Source: Nannocystis sp. (GTDB lineage Bacteria; Myxococcota_A; Polyangia; Nannocystales; Nannocystaceae). Taken from it: a DNA stretch of 64,000 bases. The stretch covers positions 412,112 through 476,111 of the forward strand of contig NZ_JADJNN010000038.1 in assembly GCF_016714285.1 (NCBI RefSeq), written 5' to 3'. Of the stretch, positions 10,011 to 20,009 are shown in pieces. Position 1 is the first letter of the stretch. The number at the start of each line of letters is the position of its first letter. The translations under genes and the position numbers were made by a program. The notes beneath the pieces were generated by a model that had not been told where the DNA came from, searched no databases, and saw only the letters and a list, made by a program, of their open reading frames with translations.

Positions 10011-10095
10011 AGCCGTCCGTCGGTCACTGCGGGGTATCGCAGGAGGCCCAGTTGATGATCTGCGTCTTCTCGGCGCCGCTGAGGCCGTCGCCCGA

Positions 10096-10681
10096 TCAAT
10101 ATGGCTTCTCGCCGACCCAGTTCCCGGGCGGATCGTAGTTGCAGACCCAGATCTCCCACGCAGCTCCGCCGAACGGCGAGTTCTCGCTGCACTTCGCCAC
10201 CCCGCAGCCGAGCCGCTGGCTGTTCGCACACGACCTGCGTGTAGTGCCCACAAACGCCGGAGCAGCCATTCGACGCATAATCGTAGTCCGCCACCTCGGA
10301 TACCCATGAGCTCACGACATCCGCGGGCTTCGAGTCGCCCGTGCTGGCATACAGGTTCTCGCCGTAATCCCCGCCGCTGTGCTCGAATACGCACTTGTCT
10401 GCGTGGGCCTGCGCGACGCCGGCGACCTCGGCCGACCACACCAGCGGTGGGATCGGGCTCGCGGCCGGCGGATCGACGGCCGCGCGGCCGTCGTTGTGCA
10501 GCTTCGTGATCCCGGCCATGGCCGCGGGCTCGGCGTCGCCGTTCGGCCCGTCGCTCGTGGGCCCGCTCGCGGACGCGTCGCCCCCCGTCCCAGATCCATC
10601 ATTGTCCGAGTCCCCCTGCTCGCCGCCACACCCGGCCAGCGCAGCGACGAACAGCACAAACCAGGCGCCGTGAGAACACAT
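10096..10681 (-). CDS. CAP-domain (SCP/PR1-like) lipoprotein, one frameshift
   Basis: Starts MCSHGAWFVLFVAALAGC (lipobox Cys 18) at 10681, followed by an Asp/Gly/Ser linker. The CAP domain has ITKLHNDGRAAVDPP, PPLVWSAEVAGVAQAHADKC, HSGGDYGENLYAS and CGHYTQVV. There the frame breaks; the other frame carries on with ANSQRLGCGVAKC and WVCNYDPPGNWVGEKPY, the standard CAP ending. The family has W at the join; adding two G at about 10226 gives YTQVVWANSQRLGCG. The cysteine pattern is intact across the break. Likely a surface CAP protein; partner unknown. In the same frame, 23 sense codons follow the TGA stop before a second TGA at 10024-10026 (see findings). Confidence 0.8.
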
Positions 10682-10788
10682 GCGCCGCAGCGTCGCACGC
10701 GAGACGACCCCGCGGCAAGCAGTCCTCACGCGTGACCCCGCCGCGTCCAGCGGGCCCGGGCCCTGCGCGACGCCGGAGCGCGCGGGTC

Positions 10789-12198
10789 TCAGGGCACGAC
10801 CTTGCAGACCCACTGATCGAGGTTCACTGCCGCGTTGTAGCGCGAGCCCGCGGCCGCGACCGCGAGGCCGTCCGCGTACACCGCCACATCATTGAATGTG
10901 CTGGACTCCGCGCCGCCGCTGATGGCCGTCAGCAGCGTGTCCGTGCCGTCCGCGGCGACACGCGCGAGCAGGCCCGCGTACACGGTGTTCGGCGAGTACC
11001 CGCCGCCCGCCGCGAAGAACTGCGCCCCGTCGGCCGCGATCCCCCACGCGTGCGCTGTCTGCCACGAATCCGCGACGTGTCGCTGCCACGCGATCGTCCC
11101 GTCTTTGGCAAATCCGACGAGGTACCAGGTCGAGTTGTCTGAACCCATCTCGTACGTGCTGGCCGCCAGCACCAGCGTCCCGTCGTCCAGCGCTCCCACG
11201 GCGCGTCCGATCGTGCCGTCGCCCTCGGGCGCGGACCACGTCCAGGTCGAGACCAGCGTCCCGTCCGCGGTCCAGCGCTGGACCGTCGCCGCGAGGGATA
11301 TCCCGCCTGCGCCCTGACTGCCCGCCACGATCAGATCGTCGCCGTCGAGCGCCGTCGCGTTCGCCGTCGCCGACATCCCGTTGTCGTACGCCTTCTGCCA
11401 GACCTCGGCCCCGGTGGTCGCGTCGAGCCGGCGCACCACCGCCTGGAGCAGCTGTGATGCGCCGATCTGGACGCCCACCACGTATACGGCGTCTCCGATG
11501 ACCTCGAGGTCGTTGAGGCCGCCCGGCCCGGGCGGCCCCGCTTCTTCGAATGTCCACACCACCCCGCCCGCGTCGTCGTAGCGACGCGCCCAGGCGACCA
11601 CCGTACCGTCGTTATCCATAGACCCGACGACCACCGCTCCGTCGGCGACCGCCGCCACCCCGTATGCGCTGTCATCCTTACCCATGGGCCCCGCGACGAT
11701 CCGCTCCCACACCAGCGCGCCATCGGGGGCGAGCCTGCGCACCGCGATGTCCTCGAGCTTCATCGCGTCCTCGTCCGACCCCACCACGTACACGCCGCCG
11801 TCCGCCGCCGTGGCGACCCCGTACGCCCGGTCGTCGGCGTGCGCCTGCCCGTCGAACGACACGCACCACTCGGTCACCGGCCCCGGTATGCCGTCAAAGC
11901 ACCCGTCCTCCGACACGAGGTTGCCGTCGTCGCACACCTCGTCGCCCTGGACCATCCCGTCGCCGCAGAGCGGCTTGAAGCTGGTCGTCTCGCCGCCGCT
12001 CGAGCTCTCCGCCGCCGCGCTGGTAGATCCCTCCGTGCTCGCCACGCCCGTCTCACTCGAGGTCGGCACGTCCGAGGTCGCGTCGCCGGTCGTCCCGCCG
12101 GTCGTCTCGTCGCCGGTGGTCGTCGACGGCTCGGCGATCTCGTCCGGGGTACACCCGAGGGACCACACGAATACGATGACACCGCGACGTTGCAGCAT
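10789..12198 (-). CDS. Beta-propeller lipoprotein with CDDGN repeat
   Basis: 469 residues from an ATG at 12196-12198. A hydrophobic start MLQRRGVIVFVWSLGC gives a plausible lipobox (Cys 16), followed by a Thr/Ser/Gly linker. One CGDGMVQGDEVCDDGN disulfide repeat comes next, then about seven repeating units with a V(Y/V)VVG...AW...Y pattern that look like beta-propeller blades (for example YGVATAADGGVYVVGSDED and YGVAAVADGAVVVGSMDND). It ends WVCKVVP. This is a common myxobacterial surface protein layout; ligand unknown. Long open frames upstream of 12198 in the same frame have no signal peptide and were not used. Confidence 0.8.
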   Translation of the reverse strand: MLQRRGVIVFVWSLGCTPDEIAEPSTTTGDETTGGTTGDATSDVPTSSETGVASTEGSTSAAAESSSGGETTSFKPLCGDGMVQGDEVCDDGNLVSEDGCFDGIPGPVTEWCVSFDGQAHADDRAYGVATAADGGVYVVGSDEDAMKLEDIAVRRLAPDGALVWERIVAGPMGKDDSAYGVAAVADGAVVVGSMDNDGTVVAWARRYDDAGGVVWTFEEAGPPGPGGLNDLEVIGDAVYVVGVQIGASQLLQAVVRRLDATTGAEVWQKAYDNGMSATANATALDGDDLIVAGSQGAGGISLAATVQRWTADGTLVSTWTWSAPEGDGTIGRAVGALDDGTLVLAASTYEMGSDNSTWYLVGFAKDGTIAWQRHVADSWQTAHAWGIAADGAQFFAAGGGYSPNTVYAGLLARVAADGTDTLLTAISGGAESSTFNDVAVYADGLAVAAAGSRYNAAVNLDQWVCKVVP

Positions 12199-12651
12199 GG
12201 GACCAGCGTGCTCCGACCATCCGCCGATACAAGCAAAAAGCGGCGGCTTGATCGATTCTCTACAGGCCCCCCCGGGACCCGGAGCCGCGGGTCCCTCGTC
12301 GCCGCGCGGGATCGGCCGCAGTCGAGCTGGCCCAGGTCGACGAGGGTCGCCTCCTCGAGCGAGCCGACCTGTATCGCCCCAGGTGGGCAAGTGGGGGCGC
12401 CGAGGCCGCCTACGGCTCGCCTCCGGACCCTGAATTCGCGCTCGAGAGTATCTGTACAGTGGCCTGGAATATGACCTCGCTCCGACCGACTTCGAGTTTC
12501 CGCCGTGCACGTCGGCGGTTTCAGGTTTTGTGGATTGTCGGTCGGTGCGAGGTGAGATGAAGATACTCGCGGCCCGTGATCACCGGGAGATCATGCGGGG
12601 CGCCAGGGGCGCGCGTTTACGTGGATATCGGGCGCGGCTATACTCGGCGCG
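12199..12651. other. Non-coding divergent region before the TIR gene
   Basis: 453 bases between the divergent propeller lipoprotein and TIR genes. No convincing coding frame. The A+T content rises near 12435-12540. An 8-bp palindrome CTGTACAG (12452-12459) overlaps by one base the 15-mer GTGGCCTGGAATATG (12459-12473) shared with 8735-8749. Both promoters should lie here, but no consensus box can be assigned. Confidence 0.45.
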
Positions 12652-15600
12652 ATGTCCGGGGCAAGCCCATCGTCGCCCGCAGCGCGGGTCGAACCGCCCC
12701 ATCGCTACGCGGCCTTCATCTCGTACCGCCACGTCGAGCCGGACCGACGCTGGGCGCGGTGGTTGCACCGGGCGCTCGAGGCCTACCAAGTCCCACGCGC
12801 CCTCGGCCGGGCCCGCGAGCTGCCTCGGCGCATCGGTCGCGTCTTCCGCGACGAGGAGGAGCTCTCCGCTTCGGCTGACCTCAGCGCCGAGATCCGATCC
12901 GCGCTCGAGCAATCGCGCTTTCTCGTCGTCGTGTGCTCGCCGCGTACGCCCGCGAGCGTGTGGGTCAACCGGGAGGTCGAGCTGTTCCGCGAGCTCGGCC
13001 GACACGATCGCATCCTCGCATTGCTGGTCGAGGGTGAGCCCCGAGACTCGTTCCCCCGCGCGTTGTGTCAGATCCGTCGCGCGATCGTGGATCCAGCGGC
13101 GGGTGCGGTGGGGGAGCGCGTCGAGGATGTCGAGCCGCTGGCCGCCGATGTTCGCCCGGGCGCGGGCCGTCGTTCCCAGATCCGTCGTACTGCGGTCCTG
13201 CGCCTGATGGCCGCGATTCTTGGGGTTCCGTACGACGACCTGCGGAGGCGCGAGGGGGAACGCCGTGCTCGTCGCCTCACGGCGTTGACGGCGGTTGTCC
13301 TCGGCGTCGCGCTCGCCATGTCCGCTCTGGCGATATACGCCCGCGTGCAGCAGAGCCGGGCCGAGCTGAGCGCGCACGAGGCGGCCGTCCAGCGGGACCT
13401 GGCCAGGGACAATGCCGCCGAGGCGACGCGCCAGGGCGAACTCGCCAAGGCCAAAGAACGGGAGGCGATCGACCGCCTGTCCCGCTTCTACGAAGCGCAG
13501 GGGCGGCAGCTCTTGTTGGACCACTATCCTATCCGGGCGCTGCCTCTACTCGCCGAGGCCTATCAAACGGCTGGCACTGCGATGCCAGCGATCACGGCGC
13601 TCTCGGCCGCGCCCGCGGCCGCCCCGCGGCTCGGCCTCGCTATCAACCTCGGCGCCACCCTCGACACGGCGGTGGCGATCAAGCCGCCGCCGTTCACCAC
13701 ACCGGGGACGTCATGGCGACGCGGTTGAGCCCGGACGGACGTTCGGATGATCACGGTGACCGAGAACAACTTGCATTCGGCGTTCGACCTCGCCACCGGC
13801 CGCCTACTCGCCGCGGCCCAGGCGGCGCCCGGCCGTGACGACTTGCCGTCGGCGCTCTCGGCGGATGCTTCGCGCTGGATTCGCCTGACCCGCGGTGCGG
13901 CAAATCAAGCAGTGTTGACATATCACGTGCTCGCGTCTGAGCCGCGCGCAGTGGAGCTGAAGGTGCCGGTTCCCGACGAGGACTTCGATCCTGTGCAATG
14001 GGCTGTCATCAGTCCGGACGGCCGGAGTGTCGCAGCTCGCACGTGGCAGGCGTGTGGTGGTGTGGCGGGTTGGCGAGGACGGCCGCATCGTGGCGACCGG
14101 TATCCCGGTGCCGCTGGCGACGGTCGTCCATCGCCTGATCTTCGCCCCGGATCGGACCGGTTGATCGTCTTGCGCGGCGAACGCCCGGAGCCCGTCGTTC
14201 TCGAGCTGTGGGATACCTCCACGGCGGCCTCCGTGGCTTTGGTCGCCTCGCTTTCGCTTGCCGGAGCGGACGCGCTCAATGTCGGCGTGGATCCGCTGCC
14301 GGATGGTCGCCGATGGTTGGTGAGCAACGTGATCGGCGACGGCAAGCAACTCGCCCTGTCGCTGCGTTCTCTCGTGGATGCCTCGCAAATCGCCTCGCTG
14401 ACGTTGCCCGGTGCGCTCGCAGGTCCACGTGTCCCCACGCCCGCGTTTGACGCCCGTGGGGACAATTTCGCGGTGTTTCTCAGCACGGGGGCCCACGTCG
14501 TCCGGGCCGATCCGGGGACCGGCTCGCTCACAGCGATGGCGCCGTTCGTGCCGCGAGATCGTCTTGCACACGACGTGGGCCTCTCGGCTGACGCCTCACG
14601 CCTGCTCGTGGGCGGCCACCTGGTGGCACTGCCCGAGGGTCGGGAGATCCTGGTTCAGGACTACAGCGCCCCGTTCGACAGTCGCGCAGCGGCGCTGGCA
14701 CCGGACGGGTCGGCCGCGGCCTTTGTGTCGGGGCGCCGCCACATCAAGGTGGTCGAGGCGGCCGAGCCGGGGCGCGTCCGCCATCTCGATGCCCACGCCG
14801 CCGACATTCGCGCCATCACGTTCTCGCCAGATTCCAGGCTGCTGCTGTCGTCCGGGCGGGATGGTGTGGCCCTCGCCTGGGACTGGCGCGCGGCGGCGAT
14901 GGATGCCGAGTTCAACGTCGAAGCGCGCCTGATGTCGAGCTTTCCGCAGGACGGTCTCATTACGACGGCGCCCCCACTGTTCATCCTTGCCGCGGGGCAG
15001 CCGCCGGCTCGTCCACGTCGGCTCGCGGTTCGTCGGCGGGAGCCAAGCGCCACAGCGTGAGCTCACCGTCTGGTCCACGCTCGAGGGGCGGTCCGTCGCT
15101 CATGCCGTCCACCCCGGCCACTACGTTTGCGGGGCGGCGTCTGCGGACGGCACGTTGCTCGCGACTGGCGCCAACGACGGGAAGCTCCGGATATGGAACC
15201 TTGCCGATGCGACGATCGTCGGCGAATTCGACCTGGCCGCCAGCCTCGAGGATGTCGGTCGTGTGGAGTTCCCGTGCCCCTGGGCGTTCCGCGGCACCAC
15301 CGACCAGGTGCTGCTCACGGCCGCCGGGGTTGTCGTCCTGGTCAATGCGCGGACGGGGACGTGCTGGCATCGCGCTCCGAACTGCTCCCGGAGGGATCGC
15401 GTGATCAGCACTAGCGACGGGTCCAGGGCAGCGCACTTGACCACAGGGGCGATCGAGTTCCTCGGCATCACGGCGGATGGTCGGTTCGATCCCGGCGTGT
15501 CGAAGGTCGTCCGTGATCCCGACTTTTCGTCCATCATGCCGGCGGAATTCTCGCCCGACGGGCGTTCGCTCGCGGTTGCCACTGGAGCGGCGCTCCGGCT

Positions 15601-16172
15601 GTCCGACGCGGCAGGCGGCGCTCCCCGGCTGGCTTCGGGCGCCGACTTTGCAACCGTGAAGGCCATGTCCTTCGCGAGTGACTCCACGTGGATCGCCGTC
15701 GCCGGCAACGACGGCGTGGTCCCGCATCATCGCCGCCGCCGATGGCCGGGTCGTGGCGACGCTCGACCGACCGACGGAGCACCGCTCCAACAAGACTGCG
15801 ATCGAGGAGATGCCCGGGTTCGATATCACGGGAGAAGAGGGCTATTCCCTCGAGGCGGTCCGCTTCGCAATGGGCGACCGGTTGATCGTCACCATCGACC
15901 ACGACCGCGTCCTCCGCGTGTTCGAACTGGCGTCGCGATCGCTGATTCAGCAATCAGAGGTGATCGGCACCACAACGAACATGCCGATGGCGCTCGAGTG
16001 GATACCGGGCGACGCCTCCGATTCCGGCACACTCGTCGTTATGCGCTCGGAAGGCACACTGCAGACCCTCCGCCTCCGCGCCGAATCGCGTGGATCGGCG
16101 TCGCTTCAACGGTTTGTCCTCGACCATTCTCCGTATCGGCTCGACGACGGTCAGGTTGTCGAGTCGCGATGA
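12652..16172 (+). pseudogene. TIR - transmembrane - WD40 protein, about six frameshifts
   Basis: The intact first 340 residues form a TIR domain: FISYRH (22-27), RVFRDEEELSASADLS, SRFLVVVCSP, W104-V-N-R-E108, and an EPLAADVRP...LMAAILGVPYDDLRRRE tail, the signature of the bacterial TIR group fused to TPR or WD40 repeats. W-V-x-x-E matches the catalytic Glu context of SARM1 (WVHKE), so NAD hydrolysis is plausible. A membrane helix (about 209-231) and a charged coiled coil follow. The rest (13690-16172) encodes WD40-like blades (HTGDVMATRLSPDGR, DIRAITFSPDSRLLLSSGRDGVALAWDW, LLATGANDGKLRIWNL) spread over three frames, with shifts near 13697, 13740, 14046, 14155, 14985 and 15715. Without them it would be about 1170 residues. 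Role, inferred: membrane sensor with NADase output, perhaps in defence or cell death. Confidence 0.8.
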
Positions 16173-16194
16173 CGGCCGGCCTGCGACTGAAGTC

Positions 16195-16603
16195 TCAGGG
16201 CCAGGCGCCGAGGATCGCGCCCATGAGCGTGAATGTCACGACGTGATAGCCGGCGTCGATCGCCAGCAGTCGACGTGGTCGGCGCTCGAACAGAAAGGTG
16301 GTGGTGAGCGCCGGGGCGACCCAGCCAGCCCGATCAGCAGGCCGGCGACTGCGCCCGCGACCACGTCCGCGTGGGGGTCGACGAACATCGTCAGGACGAG
16401 GGCCTCGAGCATTGCGCAGGCGAAGGCGCCGGCGAACACCGGCCCGGCGCCGACCAGGTCGGTCTCGCGGAGCCGGCAATCTTGCAGCCACGGTCTCGCG
16501 AACAGGGCCGGCGAGTACCACAGGCCGCCGACGAAGAAGCTCGGACCGCGGCCGTGACGACTGCGAAGTGGTCGATCTGGGTCGGGGCCGTTGCGAGATC
16601 CAT
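16195..16603 (-). pseudogene. DUF1761 membrane protein, two frameshifts
   Basis: Three pieces in three frames join into a typical DUF1761 protein of about 135 residues: an N-terminus MDLATAPTQIDHFAVVTAA, then SFFVGGLWYSPALFARPW with the hallmark GLWYSP-LF motif, then helices around GPVFAGAFACAMLEALVLTMF, and finally TTTFLFERRPRRLLAIDAGY ending in LMGAILGAWP. Shifts fall near 16550 and 16320. Four membrane helices are predicted. The family's function is unknown. It lies just downstream of the AraC-type gene on the same strand, so the two may be co-transcribed. Confidence 0.75.
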
Positions 16604-16656
16604 GGGTACCTCGCGGCTGTCCTAGCGCGGCGCGGCGCGGGCGTGCTTGGAGAATT

Positions 16657-17525
16657 TTACCCGGACACAAACAGATGATTCCGGATCGGGAGCGGGCGCG
16701 CCAGTAGCCGGAGGGCGTGTCGCCGGCGAAGGCGTGAAACTCGGCGATCAGGTGGGCCTGATCGCTGTAGCCAAGTCGTGGGCCAGATCGGCCCAGCGCG
16801 GGGCCGGCCCGCTGCAGCGCCTGGATGACGCCGTGGGAAGCGCAGCACACGGGACAGCAGCTTGGGGGCCAGCCCGACCTGCTGCTTGCACAGGTGGATC
16901 AGGTGCTTCTGCGACACGCCGAGGCCGCGGGCGAAGCCGGCGACGCTGACGTCGCCGGGGCCGCGGCGAGGCGCAGGGCCCACGCCTCGATCCGCGGGTC
17001 GCGGCCGGCGAGGTCGAGGCGTCGCAGCAGCAGGGCCTCGACGGCCTCCACCCGCGCGAGGCCCCAGGGCGCCGCGAGCAGGCGCTCGTGCAGCTCGAGC
17101 GCGAGGCCGGGGTCGACCTGGGCGAGCTCGACGACGAGGTCGGTGAATTCGCAGAGCGGGCGGCGCAGCAGCGCGTGGGCGCCACCCGGGCGGAAGCGGA
17201 TGCCGACGAGGTCGGTGTCCTGCTCGCCGGCGATGACGAGGAAGGACCGCTGCATGCCGGCGATCCAGCTGGCGTGGTAGCGCGTGGCGGGTGGGATCGC
17301 CGGGGTCGATGACCCGGTGCGGGGCCCGGAGGTTGACGATCAGCTCGATGACGCCGTTGGGCAGCACCTTCTCGCCCGGGTGCTGCACGGCCCCCGCGTC
17401 AGCCAGATCAGGTCGACGCAGCGCGACACCGGGTCGCGCGGGGCCCAGCCGGTGAAGCAGGTCAGGCCGTCGTGGTAGACGACGACCGGGCGGCGGGCGC
17501 GCGGGGACGAGCATGCGCGGAGCAT
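16657..17525 (-). pseudogene. AraC-family transcriptional regulator, several frameshifts
   Basis: The C-terminal half has the double helix-turn-helix of AraC proteins: VAGFARGLGVSQKHLIHLCK for the first and LGYSDQAHLIAEFHAFAG with DTPSGYW for the second, in different frames. The N-terminal ligand domain is also split: CVDLIWLTRG, then EKVLPNGVIELIVNLRAPHR, then MQRSFLVIAGEQDTDLVGIR with FRPGGAHALL. At least four indels lie between about 17400 and 16700. The N-terminal motifs resemble the AraC subgroup with a DUF6597-like sensor domain. The end at 16657 (NHLFVSG) is chosen because the alternative frame runs into the next gene. Target unknown; the flanking small genes are candidates. Confidence 0.7.
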
Positions 17526-17545
17526 ATCGGCTTTCGCGGCGAGCC

Positions 17546-18098
17546 TCAGCGCGGGCCGCGGCCGCCCGGCGGGGCGCCCGCGCGGCGCAGCTGCTGGGTG
17601 CCGCGGAGAACGGCGAGTGCTGCACGATGTCGACGCCGTGCTCGTGCCGGAGGGTGCTCTGCTGCATGCGCGTGCCGGAACCACCGTGAACTCGTAGGTC
17701 GCGCGCGTGGCGGTCTCGTCGACCTGGCCGTGGCCGGTGATGCTGCGTGAATGCCAGAGTCCGGTCGGCCAGTAGCGCTGGCTGCCGCGCAGGGTGAAGT
17801 CGCGGCCGTTGGGGTCGAGGGTGATGGTCTCCGCGCTGTGGAGGAAGGAGATCCCGAATTTACGCAGGCGGGTGGTGTGGAGGACCTCGCCGTGGGGCTT
17901 GCATTCGACGGTGGTGATAAAGTGAAAGGGGCCGGCCCAGCGGGCCCAGTTGACCACCGATTCGATCCGCTGGCGATCGATCCACGCCAGCGGGGCGGCG
18001 CGGAAGGCCGCCGGGTCGGTGATGGCGAAGTCGAAGTCGCAGCGCCAGCGGCCCTCGCAGGCCCGATAATATGCGTGGTTCGGCAGGTCGCTGAGCAC
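17546..18098 (-). pseudogene. Hypothetical cytosolic protein, frameshifted near C-terminus
   Basis: From an ATG at 18098 the frame encodes an intact stretch (MLSDLPNHAYYRACEGRWRC, then DFDFAITDPAAFRAAPLAWI, TTVECKPHGEVLHTTRLRKF, LHSAETITLDPNGRDFTLRG) that reads like a lipocalin-like or SRPBCC-like beta-rich enzyme. After ATYEFTV it shifts frame near 17684, continuing as MQQSTLRHEHGVDIVQHSPF, and again near 17607, ending GTQQLRRAG...RGPR. Together about 180 residues. I do not recognise the family firmly. It sits between the AraC regulator and DinB genes on the same strand. Confidence 0.6.
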
Positions 18099-18158
18099 GG
18101 GGAATGGACCGTAGCGTTTGTGGCGGATCGGGGCAAGCGGGGCGCTCGCGCGGGGCTA

Positions 18159-18745
18159 TCAGGGGTTTTCCCAGATCTCCGCCTCGCTGTAGCCGAGCTC
18201 GGCCAGCTCCGCGGTGCGCAGCTCGGCCTCGTTGGCGCAGAAGAACTCGTCGAGCTGCGGCGGCGCGACCGAGCTGCCCGCGAGCATCGCGTGGACCTGG
18301 CCGCGGTGGTGGATCTGATGCTGGAACAGGTGGGCCAGCAGGCGGGTCGCGGGCTCGTGCTGCACGCCCGTGCGGCGCAGGACGGCGACCTCTCGCGATC
18401 CAGCAGGTCGTCGCGCAGCTCGCTACAGAGGGCGACCAGGCGGTGGTCGACGGCCTGCTGCGCGCCGGCCAGTGTGGCGCAGTCGCTGAAGGGCTCCTCG
18501 GGGTCGAAGTAGGCGCGTGCGGCCGGGTTGACTGGCGCCCCGGAGGCCGCGCTCGAGCGCGTCGACGTAGTACCAGTCGACGGTGACGTTATGGTTGAGG
18601 GTGGCCTTGATCGACGGGAAGAAGCTGGTTCGCGGGGCGAGGAACTCGGCCTGCGAGAGGCGGCGCAGCTGGTCAGCAGGCGGTGGTTGGACCAGGCGTT
18701 GTTGTAGGCCATCGTGGCGAGGTGATGGGCGAGGGGGGATCGCAT
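18159..18745 (-). pseudogene. DinB-family protein, about three frameshifts
   Basis: Pieces in three frames give a full DinB-like four-helix protein of about 195 residues: MRSPLAHHLATMAYNNAWSN with the expected first metal-site region, then SQAEFLAPRTSFFPSIKATL, NHNVTVDWYYVDALERG, PAARAYFDPEEPFSDCATLA, and the last piece ATRLLAHLFQHQIHHRGQVH with the hallmark H-x3-HRGQ. It ends YSEAEIWENP. Family members bind a metal through three His and often act as thiol-dependent S-transferases or hydrolases; the substrate here is unknown. The ATG at 18743-18745 was chosen as the first in the conserved N-terminus. Confidence 0.75.
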
Positions 18746-18827
18746 GCCGGGACCATAGGTTGGCGGGGCACGCCGGCGCAAGCACACCGGGGCTGTGCTC
18801 GCGGCGGCAACGCGGTAGCATCGCGGA

Positions 18828-19802
18828 ATGAACCCTCGCGTGCGCGCCCTGGCGGGCCTCGTGTGGCTGGCGCTCGTGCTTTGCCCGGTGGTCGCGCGCG
18901 GCGACGCCTTGCCCGACGGGGAGCTCGTGGGGCAGGTGACCATCACGGCCTCGGCGGAGATCCGCGGCCTGGCACGATTTCCGGAGCACGTATTTTATCT
19001 GTTCCCGGTGTATTGCACGACCCCGCTCGCGGCCCTCGACGGCGCCGCGCCGGTGATCCCCGGGCTCTTCACGGCGGACGAATATGCGGACAGGCCCAAC
19101 TATCTCGAGCTGCACGACGGGCGGCTGGCCGCGTGGATCCCCGAGGAGAGCATCTGCCGGGGGTCGGTGATCTACGCGCTCGCGCGGGAGGTCGCCGCGG
19201 GGGTCGAGCTGGGCAAGCTGTCGCTGACGGCGCTGGCGGAGTTCTTCGCCGGCGATCCGCGGCTGCTCCGCGGTGAGTTTGTGTTTCTGGACGACCCTCT
19301 GGTCGCCGCGAGGGGCTCGCGGCTGCGCGGGGTTCACGAGGTGATCCGCGTCCTGGGGGTCGATTCGTCGGGGATCTCGATCGTGCTCGACGCCGCGACG
19401 TATCGCTTTGTCGACGGCAGCGAGCAGACGCTGAATCTCGGGCATACGCGGCGCCCCGACCTGCCCTTCAAGCCGCTGCGGCCGGAGAAGATCGCCAAGT
19501 ATGCAGAATCCTATGCCCGGTGGGAGGCCCGGCATCCGCGGGATATGCCGGAGCCCGCGATCGCTTCGCCGCGTCCTCCGGAGATTCCCGTGTCGCCTGG
19601 ACCTGCGCAGACCCCGGTCGCGAAGGTGGCGCCCGCGACGGTGCCCGCGGGCCCCGTGGGCCCCATGGGTGGGGACGGGGCCGGCGCGAGCGAGCCGTTC
19701 GGTCGCGCGTGGGTGCTGGGGATCGCGGTCGGAGTGGCGCTGCTCGGGGGCATCGCGCTTTTGCTGCGCCGGCGTGTCGGTGGTCGAGCCCGCAATGGTT
19801 GA
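18828..19802 (+). CDS. Hypothetical secreted protein with C-terminal membrane anchor
   Basis: 324 residues. Signal peptide MNPRVRALAGLVWLALVLCP with cleavage likely near ARG-DA (residue 25). The soluble region (about 30-240) has two to three Cys and many aromatic residues. A Pro-rich linker (about 240-285) precedes one hydrophobic helix (WVLGIAVGVALLGGIALLL) and an Arg-rich end (RRRVGGRARNG), the layout of a C-terminal sorting or anchoring signal without the MYXO-CTERM Cys. Function not recognised. A Ser/Thr kinase gene follows on the same strand. Confidence 0.7.
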   Translation: MNPRVRALAGLVWLALVLCPVVARGDALPDGELVGQVTITASAEIRGLARFPEHVFYLFPVYCTTPLAALDGAAPVIPGLFTADEYADRPNYLELHDGRLAAWIPEESICRGSVIYALAREVAAGVELGKLSLTALAEFFAGDPRLLRGEFVFLDDPLVAARGSRLRGVHEVIRVLGVDSSGISIVLDAATYRFVDGSEQTLNLGHTRRPDLPFKPLRPEKIAKYAESYARWEARHPRDMPEPAIASPRPPEIPVSPGPAQTPVAKVAPATVPAGPVGPMGGDGAGASEPFGRAWVLGIAVGVALLGGIALLLRRRVGGRARNG

Positions 19803-20009
19803 GCGAGCGATGCTCGCGTGTGGAGAATATGGGGTCGCGCCGAAGTTGCATTGCAGCGTCTGCGTGATCGTGCAACGGTGGCGTTATGATGAGGGATGCC
19901 TCGTGGGTGGGTGACGTGGATACGTCGCTGACAGCGAGGAGGTATTCGCGGTCTGTACGCCGATGTCACCGTATTGCGTGTGCGGCGTAATCTATCTAAG
20001 CTTGCGAGC

